64,000 nucleotides of DNA from Leadbetterella sp964563435 (GTDB taxonomy: Bacteria > Bacteroidota > Bacteroidia > Cytophagales > Spirosomataceae). Each line of letters opens with the position of its first letter. The first letter of the stretch is position 1. Below are positions 8,063 through 17,314 of the stretch, in pieces. The notes beneath the pieces are model-generated. The model made no database searches, was not told where the DNA came from, and saw nothing but the letters and a program-made list of their open reading frames with translations. The DNA is taken from contig CAZLXI010000022.1 of assembly GCA_964563435.1 (NCBI GenBank), positions 12,879 to 76,878 on the forward strand. Reading direction: 5' to 3'. The position numbers and the translations under genes are program-made.

Positions 8063-8822
8063 ATCTGTTATTTATTTTTTTGATTTGCTGTAATTGGCTT
8101 TTAAACCTGTTGCATTTAATATGTTTATGAGTACTGATCACTCCCAGGCAGTATTTACTGATTGATCCGGATCTTATGTGATGCTTTTTCAGAATATCTA
8201 CCATTTCAGAACCTCTCACTTTCTCCTGTTTCACTTCAAAGATGACTATTCCCGGGTACCCTACTTTAAAACCTGCATGTTCAAACCTGAGGTTGACATC
8301 GATCGTGACCCTTTCCTTCCCGTTTTTATTGACCAGTGTGATCCGCTGGTAATACACCCTGAGGCTGCTCACCAGGCTCTCTGGTGTGTAAGGTGTAGAA
8401 ACAGAAAGAAACTCTGACATCCTTCCTGTTAGGCTTCTGCTAAACTCCGCGGGAAGCTGTATCCGGGCTTTACAGGTTTTCCCTTTATTGTTTTTACGCT
8501 TGATTTCAAAAAAAGACAGGTCAGATTCCACATAATTCCGAAATCTTACTTTATACCGGTCACTCTTTCCTGAATGATGAAAATTATACAGCAGCAGGTC
8601 CGGAGTATCATAGTATAATGTGTCATACTGAAAAATGCGACGGTCTTTGATCTCCAGTACTTTGTAGTATTGGATGGCATCCTCCAGTATCACAGGCAGA
8701 TCATCGGCAGATACCAGATATTTGGTATCATACCTGTTCATGAGACTCACCCCTCTCATCTCTTCCAGGCTTATGGATGGAAACTCCCGGATATCTCCTT
8801 TCAAATTATTCATTATTACCAT
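8013..8822 (-). CDS. VTC domain-containing protein (polyphosphate polymerase domain)
   Basis: The protein of 269 residues resembles the tunnel-shaped VTC/CYTH-like domain. RYDTKYLVSADDLP near residue 29, then FQYDTLYYDTPDLLLYNFHHSGKSDRYKVRFRNY and FFEIKRKNNKGKTCKARI, supply the basic and acidic residues typical of the tunnel. VIFEVKQEK carries a late acidic/basic pair. Family members make polyphosphate from ATP, but many bacterial members are uncharacterised. Starts at 8822 or at the second ATG, 8813, are equally possible. The 3' end overlaps DUF4956 by 50 bp, longer than typical operon overlaps. Confidence 0.88.
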   Translation of the reverse strand: MVIMNNLKGDIREFPSISLEEMRGVSLMNRYDTKYLVSADDLPVILEDAIQYYKVLEIKDRRIFQYDTLYYDTPDLLLYNFHHSGKSDRYKVRFRNYVESDLSFFEIKRKNNKGKTCKARIQLPAEFSRSLTGRMSEFLSVSTPYTPESLVSSLRVYYQRITLVNKNGKERVTIDVNLRFEHAGFKVGYPGIVIFEVKQEKVRGSEMVDILKKHHIRSGSISKYCLGVISTHKHIKCNRFKSQLQQIKKINNRYEYSANRNCGRQLSVV

Positions 8823-9017
8823 AAAAAAAAGTTAAAATCAGACAAGCGGATAGAGTTGATCTATGCCGAAAATGAAAACAGGGTTTAATGAAGTCCGTTA
8901 CCGGGTAATTTGAACTATTATACGCAGACCGGGAGGGGTAGCGCTGCCTTTGCATATATTATTTTTAACATTTTTCTGATGTTATGATAACATACGTTCT
9001 GCTGACACCCGGACACT

Positions 9018-9047
9018 AAAAAAAACAGGGCCTATAAAAAGCCCTGT
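9018..9047 (-). terminator. rho-independent terminator of the CoA-transferase gene
   Basis: Read on the minus strand: stem ACAGGGC (9047-9041), 9-nt loop, GCCCTGT (9031-9025), then a run of T ending at 9018. The 7-bp GC-rich stem plus T tract lies about 40 bp after the stop at 9089. Confidence 0.85.
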
Positions 9048-9088
9048 AATATCTTATCGGTCAGCGAAATAAAAGTAAGAGGAGCCTG

Positions 9089-10591
9089 TCAATCCGGCTC
9101 CGTCATCATCATGGTTCCCTTATTCTTCAGGTTAACATGCCAGCTGAAGGCCTCTTCCAGGATATGCGGCGTATGCCCGCCCCTTTCTTTGGCGCGGTCA
9201 AAATAGGACTGGAGCTGCTCACGGTAATCCGGATGCACGCAGTTGTCAATGATGGCCTGGGCCCGCTCACGCGGAGCCAGCCCGCGCAGATCCGCCAGCC
9301 CCACATCCGTGACGATAATGTCCACATCGTGCTCGGTATGGTCTACGTGTGAAACCATGGGCAATGCATGCGAAATGGTGTTGTTTTTTGAGGCGGCCTG
9401 GGTAACGAAAATGCTCAGGTAGGCATTCCGGGCAAAGTCGCCTGATCCGCCGATACCGTTCATAATGCTGGTTCCCGAAATGTGTGTGGAATTTACATTC
9501 CCGTAGATATCAAATTCAATGGCCGTATTGATGGCGATAATCCCAAGACGGCGAATAAGTCCGGGCGTATTCGAAATGTTCTGCGGACGAAGCACGATCT
9601 TGTCCCTGTAATTCTGCAGATTTTCGAAAACCCGGTTATAGCAGGCTTCTGAAACGGTGATGGAGGAAGCCGAGGCCACCGATAACTTACCGGCATCAAT
9701 GAGGTCAAAGGTACTGTCCTGCAGAACCTCCGAAAACATGGTAAGATCGTAAAAGGGGCTGTCTTTAAAGCCTGTCAGCACGGCATTGGCCACTTTCCCG
9801 ATGCCCGCCTGGATAGGTAGCAGCCTTTCTGTTAAATGACCCAGCCTTACCTCATTTTCGAAAAATTTCAGGATATGATGCGCTATGGCCGTAGTTTTGG
9901 CATCCGGCTCGGCTACCTCTGCCGGGCTGTCTTTTATATCGGTAAAGACAATCCCGATTATTTTTTCAGGGTCGAGGGGGATGGTTCTCCTGCCTATCTT
10001 GTTTTCTGCAGCTACGATGGGTATTACGTTACGGTGCGGGTAATTTTCTGCCTGGTAAATATCGTGAATACCGAAAATGCTCAAAGGAACTGCCGTATTG
10101 ATTTCTACAATGACTTTCTTCGCCAAAGCCGCAAAGGTGGTGGAATTACCCACGGAAGTGGTAGGGATCAGGCTCCCGTCGCGCTCAATCCCGGCCGCTT
10201 CAATTACGGCAATGTCTACAGGCGGCAGGTTTTTATTGTGGAGAAGTTCCGCACTTTCACTGAGGTGCTGGTCAATGAACAGCACTTCACCGGCATTGAT
10301 CTTTTGTCTCAGCACCCGGTCTACCTGGAAAGGCATCCGCTTCTTCAGCGCTCCTGCCGCTGCCAGCTTCCCGTCGGTATCATGACCCAGCGAAGCCCCG
10401 GTCATCAGGGTGATCTTTATCTTTTCTTCTTTTGCCCGCTCTGCAAAAGCCGGAAGCACTACTTTACTGTCTCCTGCTTTGGTAAAGCCGCTGGCTCCCA
10501 CCACCATATTATCCTGGATAAAGGCGGCAGCGGTACGGCCATCCATAATTTTTGAGAGGAGTTCGGGAATCTTTATTCTATCGTTTGACAT
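9089..10591 (-). CDS. acetyl-CoA hydrolase/transferase family protein (succinate CoA-transferase type)
   Basis: About 500 residues from the ATG at 10591 (MSNDRIKIPELLSKIMDGRT). An earlier in-frame ATG at 10642 would add 17 residues, but GAAATTTG, close to a -7 element, lies between the two starts, so the shorter form is preferred and fits the family length. Motifs include MVVGASGFTKAGDSK near residue 29, SGTSIMNGIGGSGDFARNAY near 375 and DVGLADLRGLAPRERAQ near 435, matching acetyl-CoA:succinate CoA-transferases. It would move CoA between acetate/acetyl-CoA and succinate in the cytoplasm. Substrate preference is inferred only from the family. A strong terminator follows at 9018-9047. Confidence 0.9.
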   Translation of the reverse strand: MSNDRIKIPELLSKIMDGRTAAAFIQDNMVVGASGFTKAGDSKVVLPAFAERAKEEKIKITLMTGASLGHDTDGKLAAAGALKKRMPFQVDRVLRQKINAGEVLFIDQHLSESAELLHNKNLPPVDIAVIEAAGIERDGSLIPTTSVGNSTTFAALAKKVIVEINTAVPLSIFGIHDIYQAENYPHRNVIPIVAAENKIGRRTIPLDPEKIIGIVFTDIKDSPAEVAEPDAKTTAIAHHILKFFENEVRLGHLTERLLPIQAGIGKVANAVLTGFKDSPFYDLTMFSEVLQDSTFDLIDAGKLSVASASSITVSEACYNRVFENLQNYRDKIVLRPQNISNTPGLIRRLGIIAINTAIEFDIYGNVNSTHISGTSIMNGIGGSGDFARNAYLSIFVTQAASKNNTISHALPMVSHVDHTEHDVDIIVTDVGLADLRGLAPRERAQAIIDNCVHPDYREQLQSYFDRAKERGGHTPHILEEAFSWHVNLKNKGTMMMTEPD

Positions 10592-10688
10592 ATCTGTTTT
10601 TTGAAGCTGCAAATTTCGGGGTATCGGGGGTTTTTCGGGCATGAGAGCCCTCAGTTTTTTAGTCTAGGGCGCCTGACTGTTGTCATAT

Positions 10689-10785
10689 TTTTCTTACAGA
10701 TCGTATATTCTCTCACAGATACCACAGATAAACACAGATCTTTTTTCGTGAAAATCTGTGGGATCCCTTGTATCTGTAAGAAAAA
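10689..10785. repeat. nested inverted repeat between the feo operon and the CoA-transferase gene
   Basis: Outer arms of 14 bp are perfect (10689-10702 TTTTTCTTACAGAT; 10772-10785 is its reverse complement). Inside lies a second inverted repeat, CACAGAT (10734-10740) and ATCTGTG (10754-10760). The left part is built of the reiterated word CACAGATA. It lies just past the stop of the FeoB-associated peptide and could fold as the end of the feo transcript, though the stem is A+T rich. Confidence 0.75.
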
Positions 10786-10786
10786 C

Positions 10787-10909
10787 TCACCCGCAGCCGC
10801 AATCCGGCCCGCAGTCCGGCTTTTTAGGCTTGCCCGGCCGGAACCACTTCCATGCCAGGAAAGCAGCCGCCAGCACTACTGCTCCGTACATAAGGATCTC
10901 CTGTATCAT
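10787..10909 (-). CDS. FeoB-associated Cys-rich membrane peptide
   Basis: A 40-residue reading frame, ATG at 10909 to TGA at 10787-10789. It starts MIQEILMYGAVVLAAAFLAW (one membrane span, about residues 6-20), continues with a basic segment KWFRPGKPKK, and ends in the Cys-rich tail PDCGPDCGCG. This is the layout of the small FeoB-associated proteins encoded after feoB in many Bacteroidota. Its ATG overlaps the TGA of feoB (ATGA), indicating translational coupling. The three Cys could bind iron or a cluster at the cytoplasmic face of the FeoB channel; this role is inferred. Confidence 0.85.
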   Translation of the reverse strand: MIQEILMYGAVVLAAAFLAWKWFRPGKPKKPDCGPDCGCG

Positions 10910-12969
10910 TTCAACAAATTATAGGCCAGCATAGCCGAAACATAGGCCAGGCCGGTCATGAAAAGAATCTGAATGAGCGTCCATTTCCAGGAATTGGTCT
11001 CCCTCCGCATGATGGCCACCGTGGAAATACACTGCATGGCAAAGGCATAAAAGAGCAGTAAGGATACGCCTGTAGCCAGGTCAAACATCCGGGAGCCGTC
11101 GGGACGCCGCTCCTGCGCCATTCGTTCCACAATACGGGTTTCCTCTTCTCCCTGGCTTCCGATGTTGTACAAAGTAGCCAGGTTTCCGACAAATACTTCG
11201 CGGGCGGCAAAGGAGGTAAGCACGGCAATGCTGACCTTCCAGTCATAGCCCAAAGGCCGGAAAACAGGCTCAATACCGCTTCCCAGCATTCCTATGTAGG
11301 AATTGCGCAGCTTATATCCTTCCACTTCATCCTGCAGCTCTTCTTCCGAAAGATCCTTTCCTGCAAAGTTCTCCGCCACCACTTCCTCCGCTTTTCCGAA
11401 GGTAGAGGCCGGGCCGTGCGATCCCAGGAACCACAAAAGCACCGAAAGCGCCAGAATGATCTTCCCGGCGCCTTCCACAAACGCCCGTGTCTTATCGATC
11501 ATGGTGCTCAGCACATTTTTGACCAGCGGACGGCGGTAAGGCGGCATTTCAATGATAAGATAACTCCTGACCGTGGTCAGAATCACCTTTTTCAGAAGCC
11601 AGGCTCCCCCCAGAGCCGCCAGGAACCCCAGAAAATACATCAGCGTCATGACCAGTCCCTGCAGGCCGATAAATCCGAAGACGTTTTGTTCGGGAATCAC
11701 CAGCGATATGATGATCACATAGACCGGAATACGCGCGGAACAGGTAGCGAAGGGCGTTACCAGCATGGTGATCAGCCGCTCCCGTGGATTTTCAATGTTC
11801 CGGGCCGACATGATAGCAGGAATAGCACAGGCCACCCCCGAGATCAGGGGCACCACCGACTTCCCGCTCAGGCCGAACGGCCGCATCACCTTGTCCATCA
11901 GGAAAACCACACGGCTCATATACCCGCTTTCTTCCAGCAGGGCAATAAACATAAAAAGTATGGCGATCTGGGGAATAAAGATCACTACTCCGCCGATACC
12001 GGGGATCACCCCTTCCGAAACAAGCTCCGTAAATTTGCCCTCTGGCAAAGTCATCGAGACCCAGGCAGACAGTTGGGCAAACTTTCCATCTATCCAGTCC
12101 ATCGGAAGGCCTGACCAGGAAAAAATAGCCTGAAAGACCAGCAGCATGATAGCAAAAAAGATGAGGTAGCCCCATACCCGGTGGGTCAGGAGGCGGTCGG
12201 CCCGGGCCTGCCATCCGGTGGCTTTCGAAGCATCTTTGGTATAAGCCGGTTTCAGTATTTCTCCTATTTGCTGGTAGCGCTTTATGGTCTCTCTTTGCTG
12301 AAGCCGCTTTATATCGCCTTCCGAAAGCTCATCCTCTACTACAGGAACTCCCTCAAAAACAGTCCCCTGCGAACGGTTCAGCCAGCTTTTATAGTTCATA
12401 GACCGGAAATAGTCCTCATCTACTGACACCAGATCCACCAAGGGGTCCGTATCGGCAGCGCCAAACCGGGAGATCGCCTTTTTCAGTTCGCCTATCCCCT
12501 GGCCGGTACGGGTAGAGATCAGCACTACCTCCGTCCGGAGCTTTTCCGATAAAGCTTCCCGGTCAATGCTGATCCCTTTAACAGGCAGCTGGTCGGCCAT
12601 ATTGATTGCCAATACGGCAGGGAAACCCAGGTCTTTGATCTGCGTAAACAGCAGCAGGTTTCTTTTCAGGTTTTCTACCTCGGCCACCACTACCACTACG
12701 TCCGGGTAGTACTTATTGCTGCTATCGAACAGCGTCTCCAGCACCACTTCCTCATCCTTAGAACTGGGTTGAATGGAATAAATGCCGGGGAGGTCTATAA
12801 TTCTTACTTTCAGCGTATCATGGATCTTCGAATACCCTGTTTTCCGGTCTACGGTAATGCCGGGGTAATTTCCTGTTTTTTGATTAAGTCCGGTCAGGGT
12901 ATTAAAAACCGACGTCTTACCCACATTCGGGTTCCCTACCAGGGCTACCTTAATTTCCATGTATTCCAT
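10906..12969 (-). CDS. feoB: ferrous iron transporter FeoB
   Basis: The protein has 687 residues. An N-terminal G domain shows the P-loop GNPNVGKTS (about residues 12-20), DLPGIYS (G3) and NMAD (G4), followed by a helical domain and a membrane domain with two Gate regions (GGVVIFIPQIAILFMFIALLEESGYMSR begins the first). SVVPLISGVACAIPAIMSAR contains the conserved Cys of the pore, and FAAREVFVGNLATLYN is a second family signature. Starts at 12969 or 12960 (MEIKVALVG) are possible. The 5' end overlaps feoA by up to 20 bp and the stop overlaps the next small gene by 4 bp. It imports Fe2+ across the inner membrane. Confidence 0.97.
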   Translation of the reverse strand: MEYMEIKVALVGNPNVGKTSVFNTLTGLNQKTGNYPGITVDRKTGYSKIHDTLKVRIIDLPGIYSIQPSSKDEEVVLETLFDSSNKYYPDVVVVVAEVENLKRNLLLFTQIKDLGFPAVLAINMADQLPVKGISIDREALSEKLRTEVVLISTRTGQGIGELKKAISRFGAADTDPLVDLVSVDEDYFRSMNYKSWLNRSQGTVFEGVPVVEDELSEGDIKRLQQRETIKRYQQIGEILKPAYTKDASKATGWQARADRLLTHRVWGYLIFFAIMLLVFQAIFSWSGLPMDWIDGKFAQLSAWVSMTLPEGKFTELVSEGVIPGIGGVVIFIPQIAILFMFIALLEESGYMSRVVFLMDKVMRPFGLSGKSVVPLISGVACAIPAIMSARNIENPRERLITMLVTPFATCSARIPVYVIIISLVIPEQNVFGFIGLQGLVMTLMYFLGFLAALGGAWLLKKVILTTVRSYLIIEMPPYRRPLVKNVLSTMIDKTRAFVEGAGKIILALSVLLWFLGSHGPASTFGKAEEVVAENFAGKDLSEEELQDEVEGYKLRNSYIGMLGSGIEPVFRPLGYDWKVSIAVLTSFAAREVFVGNLATLYNIGSQGEEETRIVERMAQERRPDGSRMFDLATGVSLLLFYAFAMQCISTVAIMRRETNSWKWTLIQILFMTGLAYVSAMLAYNLLK

Positions 12970-13192
12970 ACGTTAATAGTTCCACATCCACCTGCATGGC
13001 CATATCCCTCCGGATACAAAGCGGCATACCGTCTATCCGGAAATAGTAGGGGTCGCCCAGCGGGGCTTTCAGGATCAGTTCCACCTCAGATCCGGGAAAG
13101 CAGCCCATTTCAACGAGCTTCATGGGAAGATGATCCATATCCAGGTGCCGGACCACCGCTTTCTGACCGGGTTTTAATTCGTGTAATTTCAT
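12950..13192 (-). CDS. feoA: ferrous iron transport protein FeoA
   Basis: An 80-residue SH3-like protein: MKLHELKPGQKAVVRHLD, LVEMGCFPGSEVELILKAPLGDPYYFRIDG and LCIRRDMAMQVDVEL are the usual FeoA motifs. It is a small cytoplasmic partner of FeoB. It is the first gene of the feoA-feoB-small peptide operon and overlaps feoB. No convincing Fur box was found by eye in the 91 bp upstream. Confidence 0.94.
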   Translation of the reverse strand: MKLHELKPGQKAVVRHLDMDHLPMKLVEMGCFPGSEVELILKAPLGDPYYFRIDGMPLCIRRDMAMQVDVELLTYGIHGN

Positions 13193-13260
13193 TTTCTCAG
13201 ACTAATTCTATTCACAAAGAAGTAAGATCTTGCTTCTCCACACTCCATACTATTTATTGA

Positions 13261-13286
13261 TACAGACACAAAATTTTGCGTCTCTA
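13261..13286. repeat. short palindrome of the GAGACGCAAAATTTTGCGTCTC type at the GH3 3' end
   Basis: 13261-13286 is a near-perfect dyad around CAAAATTTTG, flanked by GACA/CGTCTC. It includes the TAG stop of the GH3 gene and could form an A+T-centred hairpin at its 3' end. A degenerate relative is at 30471-30498. This wording is common in intergenic repeats of Bacteroidota and Cyanobacteria. Confidence 0.6.
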
Positions 13287-15623
13287 CTCATCGGGAACTA
13301 CCACTTTCCCTTCCAGCCGGATATCGGCCGATGAGGCACCCACCATCACCCTGAACTCTCCGGGTTCTACCACCCTGAGCATCTCTTTATTGACGATCTC
13401 CAGGTCGGTGGCGGTGAGGGTGAAGGAGATCTGCTGCTCCTCTCCCGGCTTCAGCATCACTTTCCGGAAGTGTTTCAGCTGCTTCAGGGGCTGAACCACT
13501 GACGCTACTTCATCCCGCAGGTAGAGCTGCACTACCTCTTCACCCTCCCGCGCCCCTGTATTTTTCAGAAGGAAGCTGATAACAAATTCCGTATTATCCC
13601 TTATCCCTATCCTCAGATCCGAATAAGCAAATGTAGTGTAACTCTTTCCGTAACCGAAAGCATAAAGCGGAGCTGCCGCCATCTCTACGTAGTCATGCCC
13701 CCGTGGATTCTTCTTGTTATAATACACAGGGAGTTGCCCCACAGAACGGGGAACCGAAATGGGGAGCCTGCCCGAAGGATTCACATCGCCGGAAAGCACA
13801 TCGGCCACGGCATTGCCCCCCTCCTGCCCCGGGTACCATGCTGTCAGAAGTGCATCCGCATTTTCTGCCGCCCAGTTCATTTCCAGTGGCCTTCCCTGGA
13901 TATAGATCACCACCATAGGCGTGCCCGTGGCCCTTACCGCCTCCAGAAGCTCCTCCTGCCTCCCCAAAAGCCGGAGGGTAGCCCGGTCAAACCCTTCCCC
14001 GCTCTCCATGTCCTTTACAGACTCTTCTTCCGTAACGGCCGCACCGGTTTCTATATATTTTGTCTTGAAATCACGGGCACTGGAGCCGCCCACTACCACC
14101 ACTGCCACATCGGCTGCACGGGCTGCATTTACAGCAACGGTTATATCGGTATTTTGCGTGTCCCGTATGGCCACCCCTTTCACATAACTCACCTCTGAGG
14201 CCGGAAAGCGCTTCTTTATTCCCTCGTATAGGGTAACAATATTCCCGTCGTCCTGCGGGGCCGTATAGTCGCCCAGTTGGTTATACGGGTTGTGTGCATT
14301 GGGACCCAGCACAGCTATCCGCTTCAGGTCAGCGGTCAGCGGGAGTACCCCGCCTTTATTTTCCAGCAGCACCACCGACTGGCGGGCCGCTTCCCGGGCC
14401 AGGGCGATATGTTCCGGGGAGCGTACTTCTGCCCCGGCTTTTGCCGGATCCACATACGGATTCTCAAACAAACCCATTTCAAACTTCAGCTTCAGGATCC
14501 GGGATACCGCCTCGTTCAGTTGCAGCATGCTGAGCTTCCCCTCTTCCAACGACTTTTTCAGCTCTGCAAAACCACTGGCGCCCAGGTCCATATCCACCCC
14601 TGCTCCTAACGAAAGCTCACCTGCTTCTTTCAGGTTCCGGGCCACCCGATGACTTCCCGACAAGCCGTTTATACTGAACAGGTCAGATACTACAAAACCG
14701 CGGAACCGCCACTGCTTTTTCAGCAGGTTCCTGTAGAGGTACTCATTGGCCGTGCAGGGGATTCCATCGATGGAATTATAAGCCGTCATGAGCGAAAGCG
14801 CTCCGGCACTGACCGCCTCCCGGAACGGCGGGAAAAAATTCTCCTGCAATTCCCGCTCACCCACCAGGGCGGTATTGCCGTTATGTCCGCCTTCCGGTAT
14901 ACCGTAAGCGATAAAATGCTTCAGGGTTGATACCACGCTGTACGGTTGAGACAGGTTTCCCCCGCCACCGCCCTGAACCGCCGCCACACCCATTGCAGAA
15001 GTAAGCACGGGGTCTTCCCCGAAGCTCTCTTCTACCCGTGACCACCGGGGGTCTCTTGACAGGTCCATCACCGGGCCGTAACTGATATGCCCCCCCTGAA
15101 GCCGTATCTCTTTAGCCATGGCGGCTGCAGCTCTTCTGACCAGGTCCGGGTTCCAGGTAGACGCCATCCCTATGCCAGTAGGGAAGACTGTGGTGCCGAT
15201 GGCCATGTGCCCGTGCGGTGACTCCTCGGCCAGAAAGAGAGGAATTCCCAAACGGGTGTTCTCCATTGCATATTTCTGAAGCGCATTACCAGCTCTGGCC
15301 GCCAGCTCCGGGTTCAGCCCTGTCTCCAGGGTTTTGCGGGTCCAGGGATCTGCCCGGTACACTCCCCAGAAAGCACCGATGTGACGCGTATCGATAATCT
15401 CTTTAAATGCTGCACTATATTTGACGGAAGTACCTTCCTTTTCATACATTTCCCAGCCCATCGGGCATAGCAGCTGTCCCACTTTTTCCTCCACGGTCAT
15501 ACGGGCCAACAGGTCTGCCGTGCGGGCTTCTATGTCCAGATCCGCTTTCTTATAACCGGGCACCTGCGCTAAGGCCGGCAAAGGCAAAATATAGACAAGA
15601 AGTAGAAATATTTTTTGAAACAT
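13284..15623 (-). CDS. glycoside hydrolase family 3 beta-glycosidase, secreted
   Basis: About 779 residues from the ATG at 15623, which directly begins a signal peptide (MFQKIFLLLVYILPLPALAQ). An upstream TTG at 15644 would place two -7 elements (TAATTTTG at 15642-15649 and 15652-15659, minus strand) at or before the start, so it is rejected. The GH3 N-terminal barrel shows LLARMTVEEKVGQLLCP, ISYGPVMDLSRDPRWSRVEESFGEDP and KHFIAYG. The nucleophile aspartate is in GFVVSDLFSI. The C-terminal alpha/beta sandwich and a fibronectin III-like domain (GEEVVQLYLRDEVASV) follow. It probably cleaves beta-glucosides or beta-xylosides in the periplasm. Family is secure, substrate unknown. Confidence 0.94.
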   Translation of the reverse strand: MFQKIFLLLVYILPLPALAQVPGYKKADLDIEARTADLLARMTVEEKVGQLLCPMGWEMYEKEGTSVKYSAAFKEIIDTRHIGAFWGVYRADPWTRKTLETGLNPELAARAGNALQKYAMENTRLGIPLFLAEESPHGHMAIGTTVFPTGIGMASTWNPDLVRRAAAAMAKEIRLQGGHISYGPVMDLSRDPRWSRVEESFGEDPVLTSAMGVAAVQGGGGGNLSQPYSVVSTLKHFIAYGIPEGGHNGNTALVGERELQENFFPPFREAVSAGALSLMTAYNSIDGIPCTANEYLYRNLLKKQWRFRGFVVSDLFSINGLSGSHRVARNLKEAGELSLGAGVDMDLGASGFAELKKSLEEGKLSMLQLNEAVSRILKLKFEMGLFENPYVDPAKAGAEVRSPEHIALAREAARQSVVLLENKGGVLPLTADLKRIAVLGPNAHNPYNQLGDYTAPQDDGNIVTLYEGIKKRFPASEVSYVKGVAIRDTQNTDITVAVNAARAADVAVVVVGGSSARDFKTKYIETGAAVTEEESVKDMESGEGFDRATLRLLGRQEELLEAVRATGTPMVVIYIQGRPLEMNWAAENADALLTAWYPGQEGGNAVADVLSGDVNPSGRLPISVPRSVGQLPVYYNKKNPRGHDYVEMAAAPLYAFGYGKSYTTFAYSDLRIGIRDNTEFVISFLLKNTGAREGEEVVQLYLRDEVASVVQPLKQLKHFRKVMLKPGEEQQISFTLTATDLEIVNKEMLRVVEPGEFRVMVGASSADIRLEGKVVVPDE

Positions 15624-15641
15624 TCTGTCATTATAAGATTC

Positions 15642-15659
15642 CAAAATTAGTCAAAATTA
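15642..15659 (-). promoter_or_regulatory. two tandem -7 elements (TAATTTTG) before the GH3 gene
   Basis: On the minus strand TAATTTTG occurs at 15659-15652 and again at 15649-15642, both exact TAnnTTTG matches, 19-29 bp before the ATG at 15623. The remaining 15660-15903 spacer is A+T-rich and shows nothing else recognisable. Confidence 0.5.
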
Positions 15660-15903
15660 TCATGTAATGCCTCATGGCCGGCTTCAAAAGAATAGAATCA
15701 TTCCAAATAATTCTGACGAAAAACAGGTTACCACACAAAATATCCTACTGCAGATATCTACACTACCGGATATTAATTTCGATATCGGATAAAATAGTTC
15801 CTCTTTCAACTATTTCATAGAATTATAACAAGATAAAATATTATTATTTCAAACAAAACAAAAACTTGTTAAAATAAAATAAATCTAAACAATATTTTGA
15901 GTT

Positions 15904-15911
15904 TATATTTG
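15904..15911 (+). promoter_or_regulatory. -7 promoter element (TATATTTG) of gdhA
   Basis: An exact TAnnTTTG match 29 bp upstream of the proposed TTG start codon at 15940. Confidence 0.5.
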
Positions 15912-15939
15912 AACACAATATATACTATAAAGTCTGGTC

Positions 15940-17268
15940 TTGAATACACTTAAAATCATTAAGGAGAAAAATCCGGGGGAACCTGAATTTCTCCAGGCTG
16001 TACATGAAGTAGCCGAACACATCCTCCCGTTTATTGAAAAGAACCCCAGGTATAAAACTTTCAAAATATTTGAAAGGATGACAGAACCGGAAAGAGTGGT
16101 CATTTTCAGGGTACCATGGGTGGATGATACAGGGGAGATCCGGATCAACAGGGGATACAGAGTACAGATGAGCTCGGCCATAGGACCCTATAAAGGGGGA
16201 CTTCGCTTTCACCCTTCCGTAAACCTGAGCGTCCTGAAATTCCTTGCTTTTGAACAGACCTTTAAAAACAGCCTGACCGGACTTCCGATGGGAGGTGGAA
16301 AGGGCGGATCCGATTTTGATCCCAAGGGAAAATCGGATGCGGAAGTAATGCGTTTCTGCCAGAGCTTTATGACCGAGCTTTACCGTCATATCGGTCCGGA
16401 TCTGGATGTACCCGCGGGAGATATCGGAGTGGGAAAACGGGAGATCGGCTATATGTTTGGCCAATACAAAAGAATTAAGAACGAGTTTACCGGTGTGCTG
16501 ACCGGCAAGGGCTTTGAATGGGGAGGAAGCAGGATACGCCCGGAAGCCACAGGTTACGGGCTGATCTACTTTGTGCGTGAAATATTTAAAACTTTGGGTG
16601 AAACACTGGAAAACAAAATAATTTCAATTTCCGGCTCAGGGAATGTGGCCCGGTTTGCCGCTGAAAAATCTATTCAATGTGGCGCAAAAGTGGTCACCCT
16701 CTCTGATTCCAACGGATATATTTACGACCCCTCCGGCCTGACCCCTGAAAAACTCGCTTATATTACGGAACTCAAAGAAATCAGAAGAGGCCGGATCAGT
16801 GAATACACTAAGCAATATCCGGAAGCCCGATTTTTTGAAGATGAAAAGCCCTGGGGTGTAAAATGCGATATAGCCCTGCCCTGTGCCACTCAGAATGAGC
16901 TGGACGAATCCGACGCCCGGAAGCTGATTGCCAACGGATGTAAATATGTGGCCGAAGGCGCTAATATGCCCAGTACCACAGCGGCCATAGCCTTATTCAA
17001 TAAAGAAAGAATATATTATGTACCGGGGAAAGCCGCCAATGCGGGAGGGGTAGCCGTATCCGGCCTTGAGATGACCCAGAACTCGCTGCGTTATGCCTGG
17101 TTCGAAGAGAAAGTTGACGGTCGTCTGCAGACCATCATCCAGGAAATACACCGGACATGCGTACAATACGGCAGAGAGGAGGACGGCCATATCAATTATG
17201 AAAAAGGGGCCAACCTGGGCGGATTTGTAAAAGTAGCGGAAGCGATGATTGACCAGGGAGTAGTTTAA
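15940..17268 (+). CDS. gdhA: NADP-type glutamate dehydrogenase
   Basis: The protein has 442 residues. No ATG lies near the 5' end: a TAA at 15928-15930 closes the frame and the first in-frame ATG is inside the conserved region, so the TTG at 15940 is the likely start. The family core is intact: SSAIGPYKGGLRFHPSVNLS, PMGGGKGGSDFDPKGKS (catalytic lysine region), DVPAGDIGVGKREIGYMFGQYK and the Rossmann segment ISISGSGNVARFAAEKSIQ. Length and motifs match the hexameric bacterial GdhA that makes glutamate from 2-oxoglutarate and ammonia. NADPH preference is inferred from the family. Confidence 0.95.
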   Translation: MNTLKIIKEKNPGEPEFLQAVHEVAEHILPFIEKNPRYKTFKIFERMTEPERVVIFRVPWVDDTGEIRINRGYRVQMSSAIGPYKGGLRFHPSVNLSVLKFLAFEQTFKNSLTGLPMGGGKGGSDFDPKGKSDAEVMRFCQSFMTELYRHIGPDLDVPAGDIGVGKREIGYMFGQYKRIKNEFTGVLTGKGFEWGGSRIRPEATGYGLIYFVREIFKTLGETLENKIISISGSGNVARFAAEKSIQCGAKVVTLSDSNGYIYDPSGLTPEKLAYITELKEIRRGRISEYTKQYPEARFFEDEKPWGVKCDIALPCATQNELDESDARKLIANGCKYVAEGANMPSTTAAIALFNKERIYYVPGKAANAGGVAVSGLEMTQNSLRYAWFEEKVDGRLQTIIQEIHRTCVQYGREEDGHINYEKGANLGGFVKVAEAMIDQGVV

Positions 17269-17314
17269 CTTCTCGCAGGACTTTTTTTCCTGTTAGAATA
17301 CCTCCGGCATTACT

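Noticed and set aside
13193..13260. Fur box upstream of feoA
   Set aside because: No GATAATGATAATCATTATC-like site could be found by eye.
15660..15903. Small ORFs or RNA in the GH3-gdhA spacer
   Set aside because: A+T-rich spacer with stop codons in all frames and no clear hairpin.
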